Shown one piece after another: positions 33,692 through 44,338 of a stretch of DNA of 57,764 nt. The stretch spans positions 1 through 57,764 of the forward strand of contig NZ_JXJW01000020.1 of NCBI RefSeq assembly GCF_002441695.1, given 5' to 3'. The translations under genes were made by a program, and so were the position numbers. This stretch comes from Pseudolactococcus piscium. GTDB taxonomy: Bacteria; Bacillota; Bacilli; Lactobacillales; Streptococcaceae. Every line of letters starts with the position of its first letter. The stretch's first letter is position 1. The notes under the pieces are model-generated. The model ran no database searches and was not told the origin of the DNA. It was given only the letters and a program-made list of their open reading frames with translations.

Positions 33692-35221
33692 ATGAAAAAA
33701 GGGTTACGTCTTTGGAGTTTATTAACCATCGCCTTTATTTCAACTCTTTTTCTGATTACCTCCCTTTTTTATGGCCTAATGGTTTATCAAACAGCTCAGT
33801 CTGTTAGAAAAACTGAGTCGAAACTCTTACTCTCAATTGGTAAACAACTGTCAATAGATCCATTGGTTAAACAGGTCCTAACCACGCATACTAATGAAAA
33901 GGCATTGGAAGCTTATGCCACAGATATCTACCATATCTATGACTTAGATTTTGTCGTCATCATGGATATGCAGGCAAAACGTCTGACACATCCCGATGCT
34001 AGCCTAATCGGTAAACCCTTTCAAGGTAACGATGAAAAAGAAGCCTTAAAAGGACAGACCTATGTCTCATTTAGTAAAGGAAGTCTAGGTCAATCCTTAA
34101 GAGGATTTGTCCCTATCTATGGTGATAATAAACAACAGATTGGTGTCGTCGCTCTAGGTGTCAAAGTACAAACTTTAGGCATGCTAATTAATAAATTTAG
34201 ACAAGGCTATACCATCGTTCTCTTTACTAGTATTGCGATTGGCTTTATTGCCGCTTTGGGCATCGCCTACTACCTCAAACGGCAGCTGCTCAACTTAGAG
34301 CCTAAAGAAATTTCTCAACTGCTTGAAGAAAGAAATGCCATGCTGAGCCATACCAATGATGCCATCATTGTCGTGAATTCAGATAAAGTCATTCAGTTAA
34401 GTAATATCGCAGCAAATGAGCTATATGAGAAAACAAGTGGACCAGGTCATACGCTTACTGGACTGCAACTTGAAGCCCTGATTGTTGAACTTGATGCTGT
34501 GTCACTAGATAGCAAGCGAGAACAGCTCTATCGGCAAAACGGCCAAGAATATTTGTTTTCAAGTGCACCGATTATCATCCAGCAAAAGCCGATTGGTTGG
34601 ATTATCTTTTTACGTAATGCCACTGAATCTTTGTTTGTGATGGACCAGTTAGCCAATACAACAGCCTATGCGAGTGCCTTACAAGCACAATCTCATGAGT
34701 TTATGAACAAGTTACACGTGATTTACGGCTTAGTTGATTTAAAAGCCTATGATGAGCTGAGCATCTATTTACATGATATTTTATCACCTGAAAAGGAATT
34801 TTCTCACCGCCTTTCCTTCCTCGTTCGCAATCCTCAGATTGCAGGGTTTCTAATCGGAGAGCGGCAAAAATTTTCTGAACGAAAAGTTACCCTACTATTT
34901 GATATATCACCAGAAATACCGGAGACGAGTGACGATGATGAAACACTTGCTATCATGAATTGCTACCGCTATATTCACCATCTACTACTCAAAATAGCCT
35001 TACCAGAAGAGCTACAAATCCTAATTCAATATGCCAATGATACCTTAACTACGACCTATACGTTAGGGTTAGACACACAACAGCAGGCCATTTTAAAAAC
35101 TGGCTGTGAGCATCCATTTTTTCAACAATTACGAAAAGAAGCTAAGGCAACTTTTACTATCGACAGCAACAATCAGACTGTGGTGCTCCAACTAGGTGCA
35201 CCTTATCATGAGGTAAGCTAA
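33692..35221 (+). CDS. maeK: CitA/DcuS-type malate sensor kinase MaeK, ATP-binding domain degenerate
   Basis: 509 residues from ATG 33692 (MKKGLRLWSLLTIAF). There are two membrane helices (about 8-30 and 170-195) around a sCache/PAS-like external domain (LTHPDASLIGKPFQG, GFVPIYGDNKQQIGVVALGV). A cytoplasmic PAS follows (about 220-325), then the H-box ALQAQSHEFMNKLHVIYGL with the phospho-His. Beyond it the expected N, G1 and G2 boxes of the ATPase are not recognisable. The divergent position to the malate genes and coupling to the regulator support malate sensing. See the finding on the missing ATPase motifs. Confidence 0.85.
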   Translation: MKKGLRLWSLLTIAFISTLFLITSLFYGLMVYQTAQSVRKTESKLLLSIGKQLSIDPLVKQVLTTHTNEKALEAYATDIYHIYDLDFVVIMDMQAKRLTHPDASLIGKPFQGNDEKEALKGQTYVSFSKGSLGQSLRGFVPIYGDNKQQIGVVALGVKVQTLGMLINKFRQGYTIVLFTSIAIGFIAALGIAYYLKRQLLNLEPKEISQLLEERNAMLSHTNDAIIVVNSDKVIQLSNIAANELYEKTSGPGHTLTGLQLEALIVELDAVSLDSKREQLYRQNGQEYLFSSAPIIIQQKPIGWIIFLRNATESLFVMDQLANTTAYASALQAQSHEFMNKLHVIYGLVDLKAYDELSIYLHDILSPEKEFSHRLSFLVRNPQIAGFLIGERQKFSERKVTLLFDISPEIPETSDDDETLAIMNCYRYIHHLLLKIALPEELQILIQYANDTLTTTYTLGLDTQQQAILKTGCEHPFFQQLRKEAKATFTIDSNNQTVVLQLGAPYHEVS

Positions 35222-35925
35222 TGCATGTATTAATCGTGGAAGACGATCCAATGGTGGAATTCATCCATCGTAACTATTTAGAGAAAAGTAACAAATTTTC
35301 TGTCATTTATTCTGCAAATTCACTTCAGGCAGCACAAGAAATTCTAGACAGTAAATCTGTTGACTTGCTGCTATTAGATATTCATTTAAAAGATGGCAAT
35401 GGCCTAGACCTACTCAGCCATATTCGCAAACTGACACAGTCTCTTGAAGTCATCGTCATTACTGCTGCAAGCGAGGCAAAAACGGTTGAAAAAGGCCTAC
35501 ATTTTGGTGTAGTTGATTATTTGATTAAACCCTTTACAAATGAACGCTTTCAAGAGAGTCTGTCCCTCTTCTTTCAGCGCAAACAAACCTTAGCCCAAAC
35601 AAGTCTGATGCAAGCAGCTATTGACCAACTCGTCAAGGGGGACAGTAAAAGCTCAAAAATGCAACCAGCTAAAACAGAAAGCCTTGATAAAGGCCTAGTG
35701 ATAGATACTTTAAGCAGGATAAAAGAGACAATCAATCGTCTACCTCAACCCTTTACCATTCAAGAGCTAGCTGAAAAAAGTGGGTTTTCACATGTGTCAG
35801 TTAGAAAGTACATCGTCTACTTAGAGGAACAGCATGCCTTAACCAGTCAGGTCATTTACACAAAGATTGGGCGTCCCTATAAAATCTACACGGCCTTAAT
35901 TCAGCCAGGCGAGCACAGGACATAA
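35221..35925 (+). CDS. maeR: CitB-family response regulator MaeR
   Basis: 234 residues: receiver domain (VLIVEDDPMVEFIHRNYLEK, phospho-Asp in LLLLDIHLKDGNGLDL, Lys in YLIKPFTNERF), a linker, and a C-terminal HTH (IQELAEKSGFSHVSVRKYIV, YLEEQHAL) as in CitB/DcuR regulators. Start and sensor stop overlap as TAATG. Expected to activate the divergent malate operon through the TTATTTAA boxes. Confidence 0.9.
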   Translation: MHVLIVEDDPMVEFIHRNYLEKSNKFSVIYSANSLQAAQEILDSKSVDLLLLDIHLKDGNGLDLLSHIRKLTQSLEVIVITAASEAKTVEKGLHFGVVDYLIKPFTNERFQESLSLFFQRKQTLAQTSLMQAAIDQLVKGDSKSSKMQPAKTESLDKGLVIDTLSRIKETINRLPQPFTIQELAEKSGFSHVSVRKYIVYLEEQHALTSQVIYTKIGRPYKIYTALIQPGEHRT

Positions 35926-36046
35926 GTCACGTGTTCTAAATACTTTATCCTGATAGCATCTCAAGACTATTTAGCAAGTATCAGCCTTATTAGTCAAGAG
36001 ATGAAAGATAAATTATAAGCAAAAATTAGAAAGTTAATAAATAGCT

Positions 36047-36088
36047 AAAAAAACCGTAGGGAATTGAGAAATTCAGCGGTTTTTTTTG
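36047..36088 (+). terminator. Terminator of maeKR
   Basis: AAAAAAACCG, a loop, CGGTTTTTTTTG. The T-run is directly followed by the -10 of the next gene. Confidence 0.75.
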
Positions 36089-36095
36089 TTATAAT
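36087..36095 (+). promoter_or_regulatory. Extended -10 of the OmpR-type regulator gene, leaderless
   Basis: TGT-TATAAT (TATAAT 36090-36095), then TTAGGT and ATG 36102. The terminator T-run abuts it. Confidence 0.6.
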
Positions 36096-36101
36096 TTAGG
36101 T

Positions 36102-36797
36102 ATGAAAACAATTATGATTGCTGATGATGACAGTGCCATATTAGCACTGCTATCTTATACATTCGAGTCTGATGGGTTTAAAGTCTCACTCGTTGAAGAT
36201 GGGGTGCAGGCACTAGCACTTGCCTCAAAACAGACATTTGACATTATTTTACTAGATATGATGATGCCTGGTTTGTCTGGTCTTGCTGTGACGGAGTCTT
36301 TAAGACAACACGCAAATTATACACCGATTATTATCTTGACTGCACGTGAAGATGATGACCTCAAGATAACAGGCATTAACTCGGGTGTTGATGATTATCT
36401 GGATAAAACAACGCCACAAAGAGAAATTATTGCACGAGCTAATGCCTTAATTCGGCGCAATCAAATCTATCAAAAAACAGGTAGAGCAGAAAAACAGATT
36501 GAGTCTTACCAGTTTAAAACATTGACGATCGACTTGAAAACGAAAACAGCTAGCTTGTTTAACGAAAAAATCGCCTTGTCTAAACGAGAATTTAATCTAC
36601 TTGTCTTTCTTGTTCAGCATCAAGATATTATCGTCAGTCGAGAAGCCATCTTGACTGAATTTTGGGGTGAAACACAAGAGTACGAAACGCGTGTAGTTGA
36701 TGTCACGATTAGTAACCTGAGAAAAAAACTTGACAACAGATTTATCAAAACAAAAAGAGGATTTGGGTATCAGTTCATTGAAGACGAAACAACTTAA
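36102..36797 (+). CDS. OmpR-family response regulator
   Basis: 231 residues: receiver (IMIADDDSAILALLSYTFES, phospho-Asp in IILLDMMMPGLSG) and a winged helix (SKREFNLLVFLVQHQDIIVS, VDVTISNLRKKL, TKRGFGYQF). The usual K-P-F after the conserved Lys reads DKTTPQ, so the Lys is kept but the cis-Pro is lost. It overlaps the kinase gene by 20 nt. No specific regulon can be assigned. The start lacks a Shine-Dalgarno. Confidence 0.9.
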   Translation: MKTIMIADDDSAILALLSYTFESDGFKVSLVEDGVQALALASKQTFDIILLDMMMPGLSGLAVTESLRQHANYTPIIILTAREDDDLKITGINSGVDDYLDKTTPQREIIARANALIRRNQIYQKTGRAEKQIESYQFKTLTIDLKTKTASLFNEKIALSKREFNLLVFLVQHQDIIVSREAILTEFWGETQEYETRVVDVTISNLRKKLDNRFIKTKRGFGYQFIEDETT

Positions 36798-38364
36798 ACG
36801 TAAATTTAAGATATCAAAACTCCTGATTTTTTCAGGTGTCTATATCTTAACAACTGCCGTGGTCATTATTTTTCTTAACCAACACACCACTGCGATCGAT
36901 ACAGATAATTTGATGGTGCGTGCCTATGCCGTCTCAGATATTCTAAAGAAAAACCCTGATACAAAATTTGATGAGTCAGTCATTGTGCTACCAACCAATA
37001 CTGATTCAAAAGCAGTTGACAATATCAAGAATGGCGCAAAATTTACGCGGACATTAACCAAAACAAACCTAACAATTACGGTGCCTAATTATCAAGAAGC
37101 CGTCCTCAAAAATTATGTGCAAATCACGCGGCAACGGTCTTCTGATAATGCGGTGAATACCATCATCATTATTTTTGCGGCATCGATCTATCTCATCTGG
37201 ATTTTCCAGCTCTATACAAGTGCTAAGAAACTACATCAGTTTGAAACAGATACCATTGCCAAAATTAAAAATATTCGTCGTAGTCCGCTCACACAAAGTT
37301 ACTTGATATCTGAAAACGATGATAAAGTAACGACCGCATTGAATCACCTAGGTGAGACCATCCAGCATCAGGCCGAGAGCTCTACACCTGCTAAAAAAAA
37401 CCTATATGAATTTATTGAGCTCTTTGAGTTTCCTATTTTTATTTATGACATAAAAGGCACCATTCGAAGGAGTAATGCTAGTTTTAAAAATGAATTTGCA
37501 GACACCAAAAACTTAGATATTTTTAGTCCCTATAGTGATGTCCTACAATTTCTAGTGAATAAAATGCTAAAACCTGGGCAACAGGAACGCACCTTCTATT
37601 TTGAGCATATCAATGCCTACTATACGGTTAACGTCCGACCAATCCAAGCACTTGATCATCGCCTCATGGTCACCATGATTGATGTGACGACTTATAAAGC
37701 GACAACACTTGCGCATAACGACTTTATTGCTAATGTTTCTCATGATCTGAAAACGCCTTTAGCTGCTATTGCTGGCTTTGCTGATATTTTAGCCAATGAC
37801 CAAGAAAAATTAGCACCAGATGCTGCTAAAAAATTCGCCAAGCACATCGTTAAAGAGACAAGACGCCTATCTAAATTAGTTGCTGATACACTTGAGATGA
37901 CACGTCAGCCCAAACATCTTAAAAAAATCAAGCTTGATTTAGCTGGTCAAATCGATGATGTGCTGACTAACTTTGAGTTGCCAATTAGCGAAAAAAGACT
38001 GCTGGTCACGCGACAATATGAGCCTAAGCTCTATTTTAAATCTAATGAAAAGCACCTCTATGCGATCTTAAAAAATCTGATAGAGAATGCCATCAATTAT
38101 ACACCTGATGGTGGTAAAATATTTATTTCTGCCAGTAAACAGTCGGATATGTTACTCTTCTCTATCTCAGATAATGGTCCTGGGTTAACTGCAATCGAGG
38201 AATCCAGAATTTTCGAGCGGTTTTATCGTGCGGACCATACCCGAGACTCTGAAGGGACGGGCTTAGGCCTCGCGATTGTTAAGAAGAACTTAGCTGAACT
38301 TGGTGGTCATATTGATGTTGTCAGTGTCCTCGGTAAGGGAACGACTTTCACGGTCACTTTTTAA
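36778..38364 (+). CDS. PhoR/VicK-type sensor histidine kinase with PAS domain
   Basis: About 528 residues if started at TTG 36778 (MKTKQLKRKF); TTG 36763 is an alternative and the frame is open upstream, so the start is uncertain. Two membrane helices (about 12-33, 135-160) enclose an external domain of about 100 residues. A PAS region follows near 210-310, then NVSHDLKTPLAAIAGFADIL with the phospho-His, NLIENAINYTPDGG, DNGPGL and GTGLGLAIV. It is a complete kinase, partner of the upstream regulator. Signal unknown. Confidence 0.88.
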   Translation: MKTKQLKRKFKISKLLIFSGVYILTTAVVIIFLNQHTTAIDTDNLMVRAYAVSDILKKNPDTKFDESVIVLPTNTDSKAVDNIKNGAKFTRTLTKTNLTITVPNYQEAVLKNYVQITRQRSSDNAVNTIIIIFAASIYLIWIFQLYTSAKKLHQFETDTIAKIKNIRRSPLTQSYLISENDDKVTTALNHLGETIQHQAESSTPAKKNLYEFIELFEFPIFIYDIKGTIRRSNASFKNEFADTKNLDIFSPYSDVLQFLVNKMLKPGQQERTFYFEHINAYYTVNVRPIQALDHRLMVTMIDVTTYKATTLAHNDFIANVSHDLKTPLAAIAGFADILANDQEKLAPDAAKKFAKHIVKETRRLSKLVADTLEMTRQPKHLKKIKLDLAGQIDDVLTNFELPISEKRLLVTRQYEPKLYFKSNEKHLYAILKNLIENAINYTPDGGKIFISASKQSDMLLFSISDNGPGLTAIEESRIFERFYRADHTRDSEGTGLGLAIVKKNLAELGGHIDVVSVLGKGTTFTVTF

Positions 38365-38374
38365 TCGCAACAAG

Positions 38375-38405
38375 AAAAGCACCTAGACGCTCTAGATGCT
38401 TTTTT
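38375..38405. terminator. Bidirectional terminator, sensor kinase / glpF
   Basis: AAAAGCA-CC-TAGA, loop CGC, TCTA-GA-TGCTTTTTT between convergent genes. Confidence 0.85.
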
Positions 38406-38421
38406 CTTATCGATACGATGA

Positions 38422-39141
38422 CTATTTTTTGATAAATGTGAATAAACCAACTGCTAAGAGCCCACCAACAATAGGTGCAACAACTGGTACCCAGCTATAA
38501 GCCCAGTCAGAATCCCCTTTATTTTTCATTGGAAGGATAAAGTGTGCGATCCTAGGACCTAAATCTCGTGCAGGATTGATTGCATAGCCTGTTGCCCCAC
38601 CAAGTGATAGACCAATCGCTAAAATTAAGCCACCAACTGCGAAAACGTTTGTCCCATCAGCAAATTTATTAGCACCAAAAGCGAGTAAACCTACGACAAG
38701 GACCATCGTCCCAATAACTTCTGAGATGAAATTTGCTGGATAGTTACGAATGGCAGGTCCGGTAGAAAAGGTACCAAGAATTGCCCCTTTGTCAGTTGTT
38801 TCATTCCAATGGGGTAGATATGCTAACCAAACAAGGACTGCACCAACAATACCACCTAATACTTGTGCAACGATGAAAGGTAAGACTAAACTCGCTTTGA
38901 GGCTACCATTTACAGCCATGGCGATCGTTACTGCTGGATTGAGATGGGCAGGGCCATTAATCCCTGCGACATAAACGGCAATCGTTACAGCGAGTGCCCA
39001 ACCAAAGGCAATCACGATCCACCCTGAGTTTTGTGCTTTACTTTTATTTAGATTGACTGCGGCACAGACCCCATCCCCTAATAAAATAAGGATGGCTGTA
39101 CCAATGAATTCACTAAAAATTTGTGTCATATCTGCTGACAT
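38422..39141 (-). CDS. glpF: Glycerol uptake facilitator (aquaglyceroporin)
   Basis: 239 residues with six membrane helices and two NPA-type loops: HLNPAVTIAM and the second as INPARDLGPR, whose Arg and spacing (NPARD) mark glycerol facilitators over water channels. Last gene of glpK-glpO-glpF; its start overlaps the glpO stop by one base. It allows passive glycerol entry for trapping by GlpK. Confidence 0.94.
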   Translation of the reverse strand: MSADMTQIFSEFIGTAILILLGDGVCAAVNLNKSKAQNSGWIVIAFGWALAVTIAVYVAGINGPAHLNPAVTIAMAVNGSLKASLVLPFIVAQVLGGIVGAVLVWLAYLPHWNETTDKGAILGTFSTGPAIRNYPANFISEVIGTMVLVVGLLAFGANKFADGTNVFAVGGLILAIGLSLGGATGYAINPARDLGPRIAHFILPMKNKGDSDWAYSWVPVVAPIVGGLLAVGLFTFIKK

Positions 39142-40979
39142 TAGTTTGCCCCCGCTTTCAATTCTTTCAAGTCTGACGTATTAATCACACGATTCAACTC
39201 AACTAGGTACTCAGCTTTTTCATCTTCTGTCCAGGCGTAATAGTCAGCCATTGCAGCTAATACAGGATGCTTAATCGCATCCAAACGATCACGTTGGAAG
39301 AGAATATGATTGGTCCGTCTCATGAGGTAATCACTTGGTGTGAGTGTCATTTCAGCAACCATAGCATAACGCAACATAGCTGATTCAGCGACGCTTAACT
39401 GATCATACGCTGGAAACTCTTTAGCAAATGAAAAGATTGTCAGTGCATTCGTTCCATAGAAATCTGCTATATAGTGTGCATCTTCACTGGATAAACCAGC
39501 TGCAATACCGACTGCTGCGTTTTCAGCAACAGTTTCTTCCACTTTGCTAGGATCAAAATCACCACCAGATACAGCATACTCTTTTGAGTTGATATCCGTA
39601 TAGGTTTGGCTAAAGTCATCAGACAGAATTTTCTTGATTAGCTCAATTGCGCCCTCAGCCATTTTACGATAATCTGTAATTTTGCCACCTGACAAACTGA
39701 TCAAATCATCTGCTTCACGTTCTAATGAACTGCCACGAGAAATTTGTGAAGGAGACAGCTCTTTTTCGCCACGTGAATTTTCTAAATGATTTAAAACATC
39801 TTCTACATCAGTCCGACTGGCTTGATTTTGTTTAAAGGCACCAATAATATTCAGAACCTTATCAAAGCTATGGTCTGACAAACTACCATTGTCTCCACCA
39901 TTGTAGTCAGAGCCAGCATTGCCCATTAATAATGGGCGCAAGCCAGCCCATGAACTTTCAATGTCATGGATTGTCAGATTGGCATCGGGATAGCGTTTAT
40001 TAATGACATCCAGTAGATAGTCAACATCATCCTGGGTAACCTTAGGATCTGTATAATTCCCATCATAATCAGTATCTGTTGTCCCAAAGTAGGTTTTGTT
40101 TTCCCTTGGAATGGCAAAGACCATCCGGCCATCATGTTTTTGTGTATCAAAATAAGTGGGTTGTGGTACTGGTAATTTTTTAGCATCTACTACCAAATGA
40201 ACCCCTTTAGTTGGTCTCATTTGAGGAATCACAGCACGGGTAAAGTTCAAATTACGAATTTTATCTACCCAAGGTCCGCTGGTATTGATAACCACTTTCG
40301 CATAGATTTCAAGCGTTTTACCAGTGAGTAAGTCACGTGCTTTCACACCGACAATTTTATTATCTTTGTATAAGAAGCCAGTCGCCTTGACTTTACTTGC
40401 CAAATAAGCGCCATCTGCTGCTGCTTGCTTAATATTCTCAATGACCAAACGTGCATCATTATTTCGGAAGTCGAGATAAACACCCGCGCCTTGCAGGCCT
40501 TCTTTTTTGATGTAAGGTTCGCGCTCTAGTACTTCTTTGGCATTCAGCGTATAATTTTCATATTTTGTGCCCTTAACACCTGCTAATTGATCATAGAGGT
40601 CCATGGCAATTTTAACTGAAAACATATCGAAGGTTGTAGGGCCCTCATCATCATAAATTGGTAGCAACATCGGATCAGGCTTTGGAATATGTGGTGCGAT
40701 TTGTTGGACGATTGCTCGTTCTTTTACTGTATCTGACACGACTTCTACGTCAAATGTTTTCAAATAGCGAATCCCACCATGAACTAACTTAGTTGAGCGT
40801 GAAGATGTCCCTTCTGAAAAGTCTTGCATCTCTATCAAACCCGTTTTAATACCTGATGCTGCTGCTTGTAAGGCAACACCTGCCCCAGTAATACCGCCAC
40901 CGATAATCAGTAAATCGAGGGTGTCTTTCGCCATCTTGTCTAGATTATCTTGACGTGTTGATTTTGAAAATTCTATCAT
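39141..40979 (-). CDS. glpO: Alpha-glycerophosphate oxidase
   Basis: 612 residues, the length of GlpO oxidases. The FAD motif is DLLIIGGGITGAGVALQAAA (about 21-40), then EGTSSRSTKLVHGGIRYL, GTTDTDYDG, and GGKITDYRKMAEGA. The extra segment around 360-400 typical of the streptococcal/enterococcal soluble oxidase appears present (GSDYNGGDNGSLSDHSFDKV). It oxidises glycerol 3-phosphate to DHAP, producing H2O2 from oxygen. It lies 15 nt after glpK. Confidence 0.9.
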   Translation of the reverse strand: MIEFSKSTRQDNLDKMAKDTLDLLIIGGGITGAGVALQAAASGIKTGLIEMQDFSEGTSSRSTKLVHGGIRYLKTFDVEVVSDTVKERAIVQQIAPHIPKPDPMLLPIYDDEGPTTFDMFSVKIAMDLYDQLAGVKGTKYENYTLNAKEVLEREPYIKKEGLQGAGVYLDFRNNDARLVIENIKQAAADGAYLASKVKATGFLYKDNKIVGVKARDLLTGKTLEIYAKVVINTSGPWVDKIRNLNFTRAVIPQMRPTKGVHLVVDAKKLPVPQPTYFDTQKHDGRMVFAIPRENKTYFGTTDTDYDGNYTDPKVTQDDVDYLLDVINKRYPDANLTIHDIESSWAGLRPLLMGNAGSDYNGGDNGSLSDHSFDKVLNIIGAFKQNQASRTDVEDVLNHLENSRGEKELSPSQISRGSSLEREADDLISLSGGKITDYRKMAEGAIELIKKILSDDFSQTYTDINSKEYAVSGGDFDPSKVEETVAENAAVGIAAGLSSEDAHYIADFYGTNALTIFSFAKEFPAYDQLSVAESAMLRYAMVAEMTLTPSDYLMRRTNHILFQRDRLDAIKHPVLAAMADYYAWTEDEKAEYLVELNRVINTSDLKELKAGAN

Positions 40980-40994
40980 CTTAGCTCTCTTTCC

Positions 40995-42503
<1,509 letters not shown>

Positions 42504-42649
42504 TTAATCTAAATCAATAAATCAAACACCTGTTTAATTTATCTTGCCAGTGTAACATCTCCTGAGAAGCGTAAGCCATAGTCTAGTGGTCACCCACTCC
42601 TGCTAGCTTTATGCCGGTCACAAAATGTCAAGTTTTATAACGCATTTGA

Positions 42650-42663
42650 TGTAAGCGTTTTCT
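42650..42663 (-). promoter_or_regulatory. CcpA cre site upstream of glpK
   Basis: TGTAAGCGTTTTCT on the + strand, a near-perfect cre, about 160 nt before glpK and next to TTATAAAA and TTGACA motifs on the - strand. The exact promoter is not clear to me. Glucose repression of the glp operon is expected. Confidence 0.7.
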
Positions 42664-42689
42664 ATATTCTTATCTTACCATGCCAATTT

Positions 42690-42721
42690 AAAAATAGACT
42701 ATCAAGAATAGGCTATTTTTT
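42690..42721 (-). terminator. Terminator of the Mga-family gene
   Basis: On the - strand AAAAATAGCCTAT, loop TCTTG, ATAGTCTATTTTT, directly after the stop at 42724. Confidence 0.85.
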
Positions 42722-42723
42722 GT

Positions 42724-44181
42724 TTATTTTTGATAGTTATTTTTTTGAAGCTTGATTTGCGTGATGTTTTCCTTGATTTTCTCAATATCATAAGGTGAAA
42801 TAAACTCTGACAGGTAATAATAATTAGGATTGACAGATATAGGATGTTCTGTTGTTGTCAATATCAAATCATAATAGTGATGTTCCTGATAGTTTTCAAA
42901 TCGTACTTGTGGTATGCTAGATAATTCAGTCAGTAAAAAATAATATAAGGATTCCCCAACACTCGTATCATTAGCTAAGTCGATCCCAACAGATAAATTT
43001 TTGTACAAGGATAAATTCAGTGCAACAAGGATATTAGCATAGTTTAACCAGAGGAAATCACGCTCAGAATCCCCTAAACCTAATCTTTCTTGTGCTGTTT
43101 CAATCAAATTAGTGATTAATGTTACCAGTTCAGGCGTCATATGTTGCTGATAATAGGCATGCATTCTATGCCTATCATAGCGATTAAGTTGCCCATGAAA
43201 ACAGAGAACTTTAGCATGGATCTGTGATAATTTATAGGTCAGTCGTTTCTCATCTGAAATACTTAAGCGTTGATAGCCATAATAGGAGACAATCATCTCT
43301 CTACTATAGGTATCCAACATAGCTGTTGAGATTTTTTTACGTCTTGTTAAATCATAATGGGCAAAGTTATCCTCCCCCAGGATATCAAAGCTGATCAGAA
43401 AACAATAAAACATCGCCCCTTCATTTTTGCCAACATAAGGCGTCGTCTCTTTGAAGTATGCCCCCATAATTTGGGAGAGTTTTTGATAGAGGGCATCACT
43501 GATAAACTTATCTTGGATGTCAGTAAGTCGGTGATTGAGATGATTGGCAACCATCAAGCGGTGTCTCGTGACAAATAGCCAGCAACTGAGGCGTTTTAAG
43601 GCTGTCTTTGAAAAAGTGTTCCGAAATTCTGGTTGCATTTTTGCCATCAGCTCTTTTACTGCCAAATCGTCACTTGAAAAATCACGATCAATCAAGAAAA
43701 ATAAAGTGTAATAAAAATAGCGAATCTGAAGTTCGTCACCAACTAATTGACCATTTTTTATCTCGATACTAAAAGGGACTAAGGCCTTGTTAAGCTCCCT
43801 TAACTTCCTAAAAATAGTTGCTTCACTACTGTTAAATTCTTGACTTAATTGGAAAATAGATACCTTTTTATGCTCAAAAACAAACTTCAAAATCTGATAG
43901 GTCAGACTCTGATTGAGATAGTAGAGCACAATCTTATCAAAATTAATGTCTGATGAAAAATCAAGTTGTAGCGCTTTTTCTTCAGCTGTAATGACAAAAT
44001 AATCCCCTAAGGTTTGACAATCCAAAAGGATATCTGATAGATACTCTTTTAAGACATTTTGTGTCAAGTTCATCTTTTTAGCTAGTGTTTGTTTGGTCAA
44101 CTTATCATTCTGAAATAATAGTTGCCTGATGATATCAACCTGTAAAGCTTCTTTTTTGTCTAATAATAATTCGATGTTCAT
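42724..44181 (-). CDS. Mga-family transcriptional regulator
   Basis: 485 residues. Two N-terminal helix-turn-helix segments (TKQTLAKKMNLTQNVLKEYL about 28-50; SIFQLSQEFNSSEATIFRKL about 105-125) are followed by a long helical, PRD-like middle and a C-terminal EIIB-like part, the plan of Mga/AtxA regulators. In this family phosphorylation of PRD histidines by the PTS tunes activity. It is directly upstream of glpK on the same strand, separated by a terminator; control of glycerol genes is a guess from position. The ribosome site is weak. Confidence 0.8.
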   Translation of the reverse strand: MNIELLLDKKEALQVDIIRQLLFQNDKLTKQTLAKKMNLTQNVLKEYLSDILLDCQTLGDYFVITAEEKALQLDFSSDINFDKIVLYYLNQSLTYQILKFVFEHKKVSIFQLSQEFNSSEATIFRKLRELNKALVPFSIEIKNGQLVGDELQIRYFYYTLFFLIDRDFSSDDLAVKELMAKMQPEFRNTFSKTALKRLSCWLFVTRHRLMVANHLNHRLTDIQDKFISDALYQKLSQIMGAYFKETTPYVGKNEGAMFYCFLISFDILGEDNFAHYDLTRRKKISTAMLDTYSREMIVSYYGYQRLSISDEKRLTYKLSQIHAKVLCFHGQLNRYDRHRMHAYYQQHMTPELVTLITNLIETAQERLGLGDSERDFLWLNYANILVALNLSLYKNLSVGIDLANDTSVGESLYYFLLTELSSIPQVRFENYQEHHYYDLILTTTEHPISVNPNYYYLSEFISPYDIEKIKENITQIKLQKNNYQK

Positions 44182-44308
44182 AGCATTCAGTCGTTACTTT
44201 CTGTTTTAAATGGCCTAAATGGGATTTCCCATCGCATAATTTGTCCGCTTTAGCACCTTCATTCTAATTTAAATATAACACATTGTCCAATCATTAGGCT
44301 CTAAGACA

Positions 44309-44338
44309 TGAAAAAAATCGTAAGCCATTACGATTTTT
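44309..44338 (-). terminator. Terminator overlapping the stop of the AI-2E permease gene
   Basis: On the - strand GAAAAATCGTAA, TGGC, TTACGATTTTTTTC; the TAA stop of the gene lies in the first arm. Confidence 0.85.
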
